From contig CACZCR010000006.1 in assembly GCA_902779705.1 (NCBI GenBank), positions 17,517 to 81,516 on the forward strand: 64,000 nucleotides of DNA. The letters are read 5' to 3'. The DNA comes from an uncultured Bacteroidales bacterium. GTDB taxonomy: Bacteria; Bacteroidota; Bacteroidia; Bacteroidales; Paludibacteraceae. The notes beneath the pieces are model-generated. The model saw only the letters and a program-made list of their open reading frames with translations. It made no database searches and was not told the DNA's origin. The position numbers and the translations under genes are program-made. Positions 18,348 through 26,707 of this stretch are shown here, piece by piece; the first letter of the stretch is position 1, and every line of letters starts with the position of its first letter.

Positions 18348-19856
18348 ATGTTCAAAAAACTCGACATATACATGCTCAAGAACTTCCTCGGGTTGTTCTT
18401 TGCCACACTGTTCATCTGCATCTTCATCCTGCTGATGCAGTTTGTGTGGATGCATATACAAGACCTGGTGGGCAAAGGCCTGCCGCTGACCGTCTTGGCC
18501 GAGTTTTTTGCCTACGCCGTAGCCACTGTTGTTCCTCTGGCACTGCCACTGGCCATACTACTGGCGTCGCTGATCAGCTTTGGCAACCTGGGCGAACGGT
18601 TTGAGTTGATATCGATGAAAGCGGCCGGTATATCGCTGTTTCGCATCATGGCGCCGCTGATGGTGTTTATATCGATGATTTCCGTTGGCGCGTTCTTCTT
18701 CTCCAACAACGTACTACCCAAAGCCCAAACCAAACTGTGGGCCCTGATCTTCTCGCTGCGTCAGAAATCACCCGAGCTGTCGATACCTGTAGGCGAGTTC
18801 TATAGCGGCATCAGCGGACTGAACGTCTATGTGCGGCAGAAAGATCCGGTGGACGGGACGCTGTTTGACGTGATGATATACAACTACAGCAACGGCTTTG
18901 ACAACGTATCGGTGACCGTGGCCGACTCGGCACGGCTGTTCTTTACGGCCGACAAGAAATATCTGGTCCTGCGCCTCTATCAGGGCGAGTGTTTCGAGAA
19001 CCTGGGCAAGGATGACAAGAAAGCCACCGGTCTGGCTAAGAACATCCCATACCGGCGCGAGACCTTCTCTGCCAAGCAGCTGCTGTTGGATTTTGACTCC
19101 GATTTCTCGCGCTACGACGAGTCGGTGCTCGAAGACCAACACGTGAGCAAGAACGTGGTGCAGTTGATTCAGTCGATCGACTCGGTACAACTGGAAGCCC
19201 ATGTACGCAGCCAAGAGCAGAGCGAACAGCTGGTGCGCACCAAGTACTTCGGCCGCGAACGCGAAGCCGGGCGACAGATAGACGTTCAGCCGGCTACCGA
19301 GAAGCCTCTCAAGCTGCCCAAACTGACCAAGCCGGCTCACAATGAGAACGACCTTGACCAACTATATGCTTCGTTCTCCGTCAGCGACCGCAAACGTGTG
19401 GCACAGCTGATGCGCGAAGCCGTGACCAACTATAGCAACCAAGTGCAATACAATGCCCTGATACTGGACGATGCACAACGCTATGTCAGACGCCACGAGA
19501 TAGAGCTACACCGCAAGTTCACGCTCGCCTTCGCGTGCCTGATATTTTTCTTTATCGGTGCACCGCTCGGCGCTATCATCCGCAAAGGCGGACTGGGCGC
19601 TCCGGTTGTGATATCGGTGGTACTGTTTATCATCTACTATATCATCGACAACACGGGGTATAAGATGGCACGCGAAGCATTGTGGCCCTGCTGGACGGGC
19701 ATGTGGCTTAGCTCGATGGTGTTGCTGCCGATAGGCATCTTCCTGACCTACAAAGCCGCTACCGACTCGGCGCTGTTCAACCCCGAGGCATGGTTGATAG
19801 GATGGAAAAAACTGAAGACCCAATTTCAAACACGCAAACGACAACACAGCATATGA
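18348..19856 (+). CDS. LptF/LptG-family permease (YjgP/YjgQ)
   Basis: 502 residues. Three N-terminal membrane helices (about 13-38, 55-80, 100-125), a long periplasmic part (about 130-390) and three C-terminal helices match the LptF/LptG fold. These proteins are the membrane subunits of the ABC complex that pulls lipopolysaccharide from the inner membrane to the Lpt bridge. Typical features seen are the N-terminal [12 protein letters not shown] and the GxxxEhxxxKAAGIS-like stretch [14 protein letters not shown]. Bacteroidota often encode one long protein of this family. The central part has a charged linker, perhaps extra. Its stop (TGA 19854-19856) overlaps the ribBA start as ATGA. F and G cannot be told apart here. 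Confidence 0.85.
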   Translation: MFKKLDIYMLKNFLGLFFATLFICIFILLMQFVWMHIQDLVGKGLPLTVLAEFFAYAVATVVPLALPLAILLASLISFGNLGERFELISMKAAGISLFRIMAPLMVFISMISVGAFFFSNNVLPKAQTKLWALIFSLRQKSPELSIPVGEFYSGISGLNVYVRQKDPVDGTLFDVMIYNYSNGFDNVSVTVADSARLFFTADKKYLVLRLYQGECFENLGKDDKKATGLAKNIPYRRETFSAKQLLLDFDSDFSRYDESVLEDQHVSKNVVQLIQSIDSVQLEAHVRSQEQSEQLVRTKYFGREREAGRQIDVQPATEKPLKLPKLTKPAHNENDLDQLYASFSVSDRKRVAQLMREAVTNYSNQVQYNALILDDAQRYVRRHEIELHRKFTLAFACLIFFFIGAPLGAIIRKGGLGAPVVISVVLFIIYYIIDNTGYKMAREALWPCWTGMWLSSMVLLPIGIFLTYKAATDSALFNPEAWLIGWKKLKTQFQTRKRQHSI

Positions 19857-21124
19857 AAATAGACACTATACAATCTGCATTAGAAGACTTCCGCCAAGGT
19901 AAGTTTGTGATCGTAGTAGACGACGAGGATCGTGAGAACGAAGGCGATTTTATCACCGCGGCCGAACTGATCACGCCTGAGAAGGTCAACTTTATGCTCC
20001 AGCACGGACGAGGTGTGCTCTGCTGCCCGATCACTGAGCAGCGCTGCGCCGAACTGGACCTGATGCACCAAGTGACCAACAACACCTCGATGCTCGGTAC
20101 TCCTTTCACCGTGACCGTTGACAAGTTGGAGGGCTGTACGACCGGAGTGTCGGCTGCTGACCGCGCCGCTACGATCCGTGCACTGGCTGATCCTCAGAGC
20201 CGACCCGAGACCTTCGGACGACCGGGACACATCAACCCCCTCTACGCACGATCGGGTGGAGTGCTACAACGAGCAGGACACACCGAGGCCGGCGTTGATC
20301 TGGCACGACTGGCCGGACTGCAACCCGCTGCGGCGCTGATAGAGATCATGAACGAGGACGGCACGATGGCACGCATGCCACAATTACAACAAGTAGCTAA
20401 GGAGTTTGGACTCAAGATCATTACCATCAAAGACCTCATCGCCTATCGTTTGGAAAAAGAAAGTCCTACAGGCGAAGCCGGTCTTGCAGTGAAACGGTCT
20501 TATAGTGCTAACGGTCCTATAGGCGAAGCCGGTCTTGTTGAACGTGGCGAGACCGTCTTTCTGCCGACGCAGCATGGGGAGTTTATGCTGACGCCGTTTA
20601 GGGATCTGACGACCGGACTGGAGCATGTGGTGCTGACCAAAGGCGAGTGGCGCGAAGACGAACCCGTGTTATGCCGTGTGCACTCATCCTGTATGACGGG
20701 AGATATATTCGGCTCCAAACGCTGCGAATGTGGCGAACAGCTCAACCGCGCGATGCAGATGATAGCCGAGCAAGGCAAAGGCATACTGGTGTATATGAAC
20801 CAGGAAGGACGCGGCATCGGACTGATGAACAAGATACGCGCCTATAAGCTGCAAGAACAAGGCGAAGACACTGTAGAAGCTAATGTGCACCTGGGCTTCC
20901 GTCCCGATGAACGAGACTACGGCATCGGCGCACAGATACTGCGTTCGATGGGGGCTTGCCGACTGAGGCTGATGACCAACAACCCCGTCAAACGTATCGG
21001 TCTGGAGAGCTACGGCATCGAGATAGTGGAGAACATACCTATCGAGATCCAACCCAACCCGTACAACGAACGATACATGCGTACCAAAAAAGAAAAAATG
21101 CATCACCAACTCAAGCTTGTGTGA
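19853..21124 (+). CDS. ribBA: Bifunctional 3,4-DHBP synthase / GTP cyclohydrolase II with an in-frame linker insertion
   Basis: 423 residues from ATG 19853 (ATGA overlap with the permease gene). The N-terminal domain makes 3,4-dihydroxy-2-butanone 4-phosphate from ribulose 5-phosphate (acidic motif [10 protein letters not shown], 23-32). The C-terminal domain opens GTP to start riboflavin synthesis; its zinc cysteines are C280, C291 and C293 in SSC-x10-CEC. Between the domains, residues about 205-227 are extra: two GEAGL motifs from a 23-bp near-perfect direct repeat (20463-20485 and 20514-20536). Removing the insert restores a normal linker reading ES-LVERGE. Both active sites are intact, so the enzyme should work. 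No FMN riboswitch is seen. Confidence 0.92.
   Translation: MKIDTIQSALEDFRQGKFVIVVDDEDRENEGDFITAAELITPEKVNFMLQHGRGVLCCPITEQRCAELDLMHQVTNNTSMLGTPFTVTVDKLEGCTTGVSAADRAATIRALADPQSRPETFGRPGHINPLYARSGGVLQRAGHTEAGVDLARLAGLQPAAALIEIMNEDGTMARMPQLQQVAKEFGLKIITIKDLIAYRLEKESPTGEAGLAVKRSYSANGPIGEAGLVERGETVFLPTQHGEFMLTPFRDLTTGLEHVVLTKGEWREDEPVLCRVHSSCMTGDIFGSKRCECGEQLNRAMQMIAEQGKGILVYMNQEGRGIGLMNKIRAYKLQEQGEDTVEANVHLGFRPDERDYGIGAQILRSMGACRLRLMTNNPVKRIGLESYGIEIVENIPIEIQPNPYNERYMRTKKEKMHHQLKLV
20463..20536 (+). repeat. Direct-repeat-bounded insertion inside ribBA
   Basis: GTCCTAYAGGCGAAGCCGGTC is present at both ends, 51 bp apart; the repeat is 23 bp with one mismatch. The segment keeps the reading frame and lies exactly in the inter-domain linker. 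Confidence 0.8.
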
Positions 21125-21179
21125 GTTTTGGCACGATATTTGCAAAAGTTGAAGCAAAACCCTTTAAATGTTTATGATT

Positions 21180-22661
21180 ATGAAACGACTACTGACTCTG
21201 TTAAGCGTATTTCTGTTCGCAGCGAGCATGAGTGTACGCGCCGACGAAACCATCACGGTTTCTGCCACCAACGCCGATATATCGCAGTCGTTGGACTTAA
21301 AAGTAGTAGCTAACTTGTTTGCTGAGGCTAAGAACCTCGAGGAGTTTGAGAAAACACTCAACGACCCGAGCGAGTTCTACAACAACCTCGACCTCAATGG
21401 CGACGGAGAAGTGGACTACATCCGCGTAGTAGAGGTAGGTGAAGGCAACCAACGCATGGTGATCCTGCAAGCTGTTCTGGCTAAGGATATCTACCAAGAT
21501 ATAGCCACTATCTACGTAGAGAAAGACGAGACTAACAACGTAACGATGCAGATCATAGGTGACGAATATATCTATGGTACCAACTACGTGATCGAACCCG
21601 TATATATCTACCGTCCGGTGATCTACGATTGGTTCTGGAGCCCTTCGTGGTACGCGTGGCATAGCCCTTGGTACTGGGGATATTACCCCTCATGGTGGTA
21701 CTTCCATAGTTGCTTGGCTTGGGATATCTACTGGAACCACTGCTGGGCATACCATCACCATCATCACCACTGCTCGTACCACTACGCACGTGAGCCGCAT
21801 CATCGCTACCGCGACATGGCAAACCGTCACCACAGCGTAAGCCACCGCGAGTATGCCACGGCGCATCCTGACCGTAGCTTCTCGCACCGTAACAGCTCAA
21901 CCGGTTACACCAACGCCCGTGGCGTAGAGCGCTCGATCGCTACTTCTACCCGCAACGCTGGCGGCGCAGGAGCCACTTATCGCACCGCAGGTACCGGCCG
22001 TACCGCACCGGGAGCAGGATCTCCTCGTACCGCAGCAGGCGCAGGATCAACCCGTACCGCTACAAGCGCTACTCCTGTCGGACGCTCAGACCGCACATTC
22101 GGTAGCAGCAACATCCGTACCGGCGCCGGCCATGCAGGCAGCTCGCCCCGTACCGCTGCAAGCACAGGCAGTGCACCTCGCACCGCTACAGCAGGCCCTG
22201 CTCCTCGTACCGCAGGTAGCTCAGCCACTGTCACTCGCAGCACAGGTTCGTCCTCGAGCGTAAGCCGTGGCTCTAGCAGCTCATCGAGCAGCACCTACCG
22301 TCCCACAGGTCACTCTGCCGGCGGTAGCCGCACAGCAGGTAGCTCCTCGAGCGTAACCCGTAGCTCAAGCAGCTCATCGAGTAGCACCTACCGTCCCGGC
22401 AGTTCGTCCTCGAGCAGCACATACCGCAGCAGCGGATCGTCCTCGAGCAGCACGTACCGTAGCAGCAGTTCGTCTTCGAGTTCTCGCTCGTCCGGCAGCA
22501 GCTATTCAGGTAGCAGTCGCAGCTCCAGTAGCGGAGGATTCTCCGGCGGTAGCCGTAGCTCCAGTGGAGGCGGTTTCTCAGGAGGCAGTCGCTCCAGCGG
22601 AGGTGGATTCTCCGGAGGTGGACGCTCTGGCGGAGGCGGTGGAGGCTCGCATCGCAGATGA
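21180..22661 (+). CDS. Exported Trp/Tyr-, His- and Ser-rich low-complexity protein with EF-hand-like loop
   Basis: 493 residues from ATG 21180; ATGs at 21168 and 21174 are in frame. Signal peptide 1-20 ends SVRA. Residues about 20-120 form a small domain with a calcium-type loop DLNGDGEVD. Next is an aromatic stretch (WFWSPSWYAWHSPWYWGYY), a HHHHHHC metal-binding-like run, a basic His/Arg part, and about 250 residues of Ala/Gly/Thr/Ser/Arg repeats (SPRTA, SSSSTYR) ending GGGGSHRR. The first half resembles unnamed Bacteroidota exported proteins. The function is unknown; the Ser/Gly-rich tail could be disordered and glycosylated. It lies 55 nt after ribBA and ahead of a separate small transcription unit. 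Confidence 0.6.
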   Translation: MKRLLTLLSVFLFAASMSVRADETITVSATNADISQSLDLKVVANLFAEAKNLEEFEKTLNDPSEFYNNLDLNGDGEVDYIRVVEVGEGNQRMVILQAVLAKDIYQDIATIYVEKDETNNVTMQIIGDEYIYGTNYVIEPVYIYRPVIYDWFWSPSWYAWHSPWYWGYYPSWWYFHSCLAWDIYWNHCWAYHHHHHHCSYHYAREPHHRYRDMANRHHSVSHREYATAHPDRSFSHRNSSTGYTNARGVERSIATSTRNAGGAGATYRTAGTGRTAPGAGSPRTAAGAGSTRTATSATPVGRSDRTFGSSNIRTGAGHAGSSPRTAASTGSAPRTATAGPAPRTAGSSATVTRSTGSSSSVSRGSSSSSSSTYRPTGHSAGGSRTAGSSSSVTRSSSSSSSSTYRPGSSSSSSTYRSSGSSSSSTYRSSSSSSSSRSSGSSYSGSSRSSSSGGFSGGSRSSSGGGFSGGSRSSGGGFSGGGRSGGGGGGSHRR

Positions 22662-22754
22662 GAAGTTAGATGTTCAATCTAAGAAGTGAAAATGTTCGGA
22701 TTTCGCAAATGTATGTTGTTTTTGACATATTTCGCACATTTTTAAGCTAAAATA

Positions 22755-22786
22755 TTTGCACATATCAAAAAATAGCAGTACTTTTG
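22755..22786 (+). promoter_or_regulatory. Promoter of a tiny transcription unit
   Basis: TTTG at 22755-22758, 20 nt, TACTTTTG at 22779-22786. The predicted start is near 22793, and a terminator follows about 70 nt later. Confidence 0.75.
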
Positions 22787-22799
22787 CACCGTGTTTTTC

Positions 22800-22844
22800 A
22801 TGGTATTAGATTTTAAGGTTAAGAAAAAGGTTGGGTTGTCGTGA
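22800..22844 (+). CDS. Possible 14-residue leader peptide or sRNA-borne ORF
   Basis: ATG 22800 to TGA 22844 encodes MVLDFKVKKKVGLS. The ORF lies wholly between a strong promoter and a terminator, and its stop codon falls in the terminator loop, an arrangement that could couple translation to termination. No downstream gene on this strand would be controlled. The product may be a stand-alone small peptide or the transcript a ~70-nt RNA. No family is recognised. Confidence 0.4.
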   Translation: MVLDFKVKKKVGLS

Positions 22845-22862
22845 GACAACCCTCTTTTTTTG
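22833..22862. terminator. Bidirectional terminator
   Basis: Stem GGGTTGTC / GACAACCC (22833-22840, 22845-22852), loop GTGA, then TCTTTTTTTT on the plus strand. On the minus strand the hairpin is followed by CCTTTTTCTT, so it can also end the operon that stops at 22886. Confidence 0.85.
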
Positions 22863-22885
22863 CAACACTTTTTTCCGTGTAGTGT

Positions 22886-23854
22886 TTATTTCGAAAACAG
22901 GATATACCCTTTGATGGTATCGGGATAGGAGATGACGGCTTTGGCCAGATTCTCCTTTCGTATAGGACGATAGTAGTGGCGTCGAAAGTAGTGGTAGTCA
23001 GCCCGCGCACGAAGAACAGCGAAGGCGTTCTTGGCTTTGCCGGTGAAGAAGAACTTGAGCGCAGCCGCATAGTCGAGCCAGAAGCGTAGGAACATCACGC
23101 CGTGGAAGTGAGGCATGTTCTTATAGATCATGAGTAGGTTGTTGCGGAAATTGAGGTAGGTCTTCTTGGGGTTCTCGTAGTTGAGCATACCGCCTCCGAG
23201 ATGGTAAACCACTGATTCGGGCACACAAGCTATCTTATAGCCGCGGCAGTTGAGTCGCCAACACAGGTCTATCTCCTCCATATGGGCAAAGAAGCGTCCG
23301 TCCAGTCCGCCCTCTTTGACATAGACATCGCGTCTGATGAGCATGCAGGCTCCTGTAGCCCACAGGATATCGGCTACGGTGTCATACTGCCCGTGGTCGG
23401 TCTCTACCTTATCCAACACGCGTCCGCGACAGTAGGGATAGCCCAGGCGATCCAGATAGCCTCCGGCAGCTCCGGCATGCTCAAAGCGCTCTTTGTTACG
23501 CCACGAACGGATCTTAGGTTGCACTGCCGCCACTTCGGGATGTGACTCCATATAAGCGAGTAGGGGAGTGAGCCAGCCTTCGGTGACTTCTACATCGGAG
23601 TTGAGCAGCACGACATAGTCGCTGTTGACCTGCTCGATGGCGCGGTTGTAGCCTTTGGCGAAGCCGTAGTTATGCTCCAGGCGAATGATACGCACCGAAG
23701 GAAACTCGGCACGTACGATATCGATCGAGTTGTCGGACGAGCCATTGTCGGCCATGATGATCTCCGCCTCCGGCGTATTGGCCACTACAGACGGCAGATA
23801 ACGGCGTAGGAGCTCCAGTCCGTTCCAGTTGAGTATGATTACACTACAGGTCAT
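22886..23854 (-). CDS. Family 2 glycosyltransferase (rhamnosyltransferase-like)
   Basis: 322 residues with a GT-A fold. SVIILNWNG at the N-terminus, ADNGSSDNS (UDP-binding Asp), LNSDVEV (the DxD metal site) and a later MEEIDLCWR (catalytic Asp region) are all present. Cytosolic or membrane-bound, it transfers a sugar from a nucleotide donor; donor and acceptor cannot be told. It is the last gene of the operon, 14 nt after the acyltransferase, which suggests a role in envelope glycan or lipid A/core assembly. Confidence 0.85.
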   Translation of the reverse strand: MTCSVIILNWNGLELLRRYLPSVVANTPEAEIIMADNGSSDNSIDIVRAEFPSVRIIRLEHNYGFAKGYNRAIEQVNSDYVVLLNSDVEVTEGWLTPLLAYMESHPEVAAVQPKIRSWRNKERFEHAGAAGGYLDRLGYPYCRGRVLDKVETDHGQYDTVADILWATGACMLIRRDVYVKEGGLDGRFFAHMEEIDLCWRLNCRGYKIACVPESVVYHLGGGMLNYENPKKTYLNFRNNLLMIYKNMPHFHGVMFLRFWLDYAAALKFFFTGKAKNAFAVLRARADYHYFRRHYYRPIRKENLAKAVISYPDTIKGYILFSK

Positions 23855-23868
23855 ATAGTTTTAGTCTA

Positions 23869-24714
23869 TTAGTTGTCTTGTTTGGGTTTTGGCCACTTCC
23901 AGCGGTTGTGGCTCCAGAGCCATAAGTCCGGTTGACGGAGAATGTTCTCCTCTAATATATTCGCGTACGCGCGTGTGATATCGCCTTCGGCTGTTGTTTG
24001 CGGCTGATCGCTTAGCACGCGCAGATCGACCTCATAATAGCCCCGTTTGGGACGAGTGATAAACAGGTATATCACGGGGTAGTTAAATTTCTTAGCCAGT
24101 ACCTCTCCGCCATCCAGAAATCCTGTCTCTTGGTTGAGAAACGGCACCCATGTTCGTGTGACCTGTGGCCGCGGTTTCTGGTCGGAGAGCAGTCCTACGG
24201 TGATGGGTTGGTGCTCCGCCCGATAGCGTACCATCTCACGCAGGATACGCTGTTTCTCCACACACCTGCCGCCTCGTTTAGCACGAATGGCTAGCATCAG
24301 TCGGTCAGCCAGACGGTTGTTGAGGCGTCGATAGACATTGAGTTCGATCACGCCCGGGCTGAGCCATTGTTGGATACTGGCCATCCATTCCCAGTTACCC
24401 ATATGCGCCAGCATCAGTATGCCTCCTCCGGCAGCGTCGATGAGTCTGTTGGCCTCTTCGGCATGGTGGAAGACCACGTGTTGACGCATCTGGTGGTCGG
24501 TCATCAGGTAGCCGTAGAGCGCTTCCATGATCGTGTCGCAGAACTGGCGGTAGAACCGACGCTCGATCCGACGTATCTCTTTGGGCGAGCGATCCGGAAA
24601 AGCGTTGGTCAGGTTCTTGCGCACCACACGGCGTCTATACCGCACCACATAGTATAGTAGCGGGTAGATCAGCCAGTCCACCAAACGGTGCATGATGCGC
24701 AAGCCGATACGCAT
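23869..24714 (-). CDS. Lipid A acyltransferase of the LpxL/HtrB family
   Basis: 281 residues. The HX4E catalytic motif is AHMGNWEW (H104, E109), with a hydrophobic N-terminal segment (about 10-25) that anchors it to the inner membrane. LLSDQKPR corresponds to the second conserved block. The family adds a secondary acyl chain to lipid A precursors from acyl-ACP. It follows cdsA with one nucleotide between them, so membrane lipid genes are grouped here. Chain specificity cannot be read from sequence. Confidence 0.85.
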   Translation of the reverse strand: MRIGLRIMHRLVDWLIYPLLYYVVRYRRRVVRKNLTNAFPDRSPKEIRRIERRFYRQFCDTIMEALYGYLMTDHQMRQHVVFHHAEEANRLIDAAGGGILMLAHMGNWEWMASIQQWLSPGVIELNVYRRLNNRLADRLMLAIRAKRGGRCVEKQRILREMVRYRAEHQPITVGLLSDQKPRPQVTRTWVPFLNQETGFLDGGEVLAKKFNYPVIYLFITRPKRGYYEVDLRVLSDQPQTTAEGDITRAYANILEENILRQPDLWLWSHNRWKWPKPKQDN

Positions 24715-24715
24715 A

Positions 24716-25564
24716 TCAGAACAGTGCTAAGCAAGCAATGAGTAATACTGAAGCCGGAACAGCCAGCAGTACCGAGTCAAAACGATCCAATACGCCTCCG
24801 TGTCCCGGTAGGAAATAGCCGGAGTCCTTGACGCCTATGGTGCGCTTGAAGAGCGACTCCATCAGGTCGCCAAACGTGCCAAACACGGCTACCATCAGTG
24901 CAAAGCATACACCTGCTGCAAAGGCATGGTGGGACGAGAGGCTGTGGAACCAGCCGAAGTGTGCTAATAGTGCACCGGCCGCCAAAGCAAAGACGATACC
25001 GCCGATCAGACCTTCCCAACTCTTCTTGGGGCTGACGCGGGGGAACATCTTGTGGTTGCCTTTGGGCAGTTTGGCTGTCAGACAGCCTACGCAGTAAGCG
25101 CCTGTGTCGTTGACCCATATCAGCACAAACACTGCCAGCAGCAGGTAGGCGTCAAAGAAATAGAGCACGTTCATCAGTGCAAACGGCAGGGCGATCATTA
25201 TCTGTGACTGCAGCCAGTTGCCCCAGTTCTGAACAGGATTCTCAGCTTTGAGCCACAACTCGGCTAGCAATGCTGCCATCACGACGATGCCGTATAGGAT
25301 ACCGCCAATGATCATCCATCCACCGTAGCAGAACTCGGCCAGGCCGTTAGGAATCCATGCAGTGGCAAACAGTAGTGCTGCGGCTATCATTCCCAACGCT
25401 GTGGCCAGGCGGGACGAACCCATGAGATGGTGAAACTCGCGCACGGCCAGCATACTGATGATAGCAAACAGTGCGCCGTAGAACATAGGATGCACCAGTA
25501 TCGATGCAACCACCACGCCCACATACAGGGCGCCGGATAGGGTACGTTGAACCAAATTACTCAT
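24716..25564 (-). CDS. cdsA: Phosphatidate cytidylyltransferase
   Basis: 282 residues, almost all membrane helices (about seven or eight). It makes CDP-diacylglycerol from phosphatidic acid and CTP, the entry step to phospholipids. The family signature is at the C-terminus: FGDLMESLFKR, then KDSGYFLPGHGG and LDRFDS, holding the metal-binding Asp residues. KKSWEGLIGG is also conserved. It starts 2 nt after the upstream gene and is translationally coupled with the acyltransferase gene. Confidence 0.93.
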   Translation of the reverse strand: MSNLVQRTLSGALYVGVVVASILVHPMFYGALFAIISMLAVREFHHLMGSSRLATALGMIAAALLFATAWIPNGLAEFCYGGWMIIGGILYGIVVMAALLAELWLKAENPVQNWGNWLQSQIMIALPFALMNVLYFFDAYLLLAVFVLIWVNDTGAYCVGCLTAKLPKGNHKMFPRVSPKKSWEGLIGGIVFALAAGALLAHFGWFHSLSSHHAFAAGVCFALMVAVFGTFGDLMESLFKRTIGVKDSGYFLPGHGGVLDRFDSVLLAVPASVLLIACLALF

Positions 25565-25566
25565 CG

Positions 25567-25914
25567 TTAGTCCTCCTCTGTATAATAGCCTTGTTCGATA
25601 CCATACTGCAACTCGCCGTCCATGATCAGTTGAATCTGAACGATACTGAGCCGGCGTCCATCTTCGCGTACGGCGTTGACGATATAGTCCAGTTGTTCGG
25701 TCTCGTCGACCTCGCCCTCCAGATACTCCATCTCGTCGCCTTTGTCCACGAGCAGACCTTTGTCTTCCAGATAGTCGTCCATCAGATCGAGTACCAGCAG
25801 TATATCGTCCGGCGATATACCTTGTCGGTCTTGCTCAGGAATGAGATTCCATATATACTCCACCATGCGACGCTCCTCGGCATCCATGAGGCTCATTTCG
25901 ATTGTATTAGTCAT
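25567..25914 (-). CDS. Small acidic conserved protein upstream of cdsA
   Basis: 115 residues from ATG 25914; the frame extends to 25950 but the shorter start overlaps the previous stop by 8 nt, typical of this operon. It is strongly acidic (Asp/Glu) and helical with no signal peptide or membrane segment. Similar short proteins precede cdsA in Bacteroidales. Its function is unknown. Confidence 0.65.
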   Translation of the reverse strand: MTNTIEMSLMDAEERRMVEYIWNLIPEQDRQGISPDDILLVLDLMDDYLEDKGLLVDKGDEMEYLEGEVDETEQLDYIVNAVREDGRRLSIVQIQLIMDGELQYGIEQGYYTEED

Positions 25915-26707
25915 GATGATGTATGATTGTAGTGTCACGTAGCCATTCACGCATATCCTCCAGTGCTACGGTAGCTGTCTGTGCGCCCTCGGCGTAGCAT
26001 GCTATCTCGTTCTCTTGGAACAGGTAGGTGATGAACTCCTCGTTGATATAGAAATTGCCATTCGGCTCTGCTTGTGCCACATCCATACCTATGTTCTCCA
26101 GACTGCGTACGCGCCCCGTACGTCCGTGTGCGTTCCAAATGGATCGGCTGAGCAACTTGGTCAGGGTTGGTTCGTAGCCATCCTTGAACAACTCTTGCTC
26201 GGTGATACGTTTGCCGGTACGGCGGTCGTAGCTATAGTAGAACGTGTAGTGTGATCCGTGCGGTGCCAGACTGCTGCCTTGCTCCTCATAGAGTTCAAAA
26301 TTGAGGAAGCACTCACATGGGTCGTCGATAGACAGGCGTGTGCAGTGGTAGATCAATCCGCTCTCTTCGGCCTCCAGGCCCATCGACTCGTCGACTGCAT
26401 ACTCCTGGCGATACTGCTCGCGCAGCGTATCCGAATAGAGCAGCATGGCTTGCTCGATGGTGCTACCTACGGCATCCACACCGAAGATCTGCGCCATCAC
26501 ATCGCGACGGATAGCCTCCAGCGCGCTGTCCTCACGGCAAGGCCATTCGACCTTGAAGTCCATGTTGAGTATAGACAAGGCGTTGAGCGTGTCATGGGTG
26601 TGGAGCGTATAGGTGTTGCTCACATGACGAATAGGCGACTGTTGCTCGGGAGCACAACTCGCCAGCAGCAGGGCTGCAGACAGAATAGCTAAAAAAGAGT
26701 GTTTCAT
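25907..26707 (-). CDS. DUF3298/RsiV-like lipoprotein
   Basis: 266 residues. A lipoprotein signal (LLLASC, Cys18) is followed by a Pro/Gln linker. The C-terminal half has the DUF3298 pattern: HGSHYTFYYSYDRRTGKRIT then a helix starting EQELF. In RsiV this domain binds lysozyme; other members are of unknown function, so no lysozyme link is claimed here. The start overlaps the stop of the amylase gene by one base (TAATG). It probably sits in the periplasm or on the outer membrane. Confidence 0.75.
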   Translation of the reverse strand: MKHSFLAILSAALLLASCAPEQQSPIRHVSNTYTLHTHDTLNALSILNMDFKVEWPCREDSALEAIRRDVMAQIFGVDAVGSTIEQAMLLYSDTLREQYRQEYAVDESMGLEAEESGLIYHCTRLSIDDPCECFLNFELYEEQGSSLAPHGSHYTFYYSYDRRTGKRITEQELFKDGYEPTLTKLLSRSIWNAHGRTGRVRSLENIGMDVAQAEPNGNFYINEEFITYLFQENEIACYAEGAQTATVALEDMREWLRDTTIIHHHD

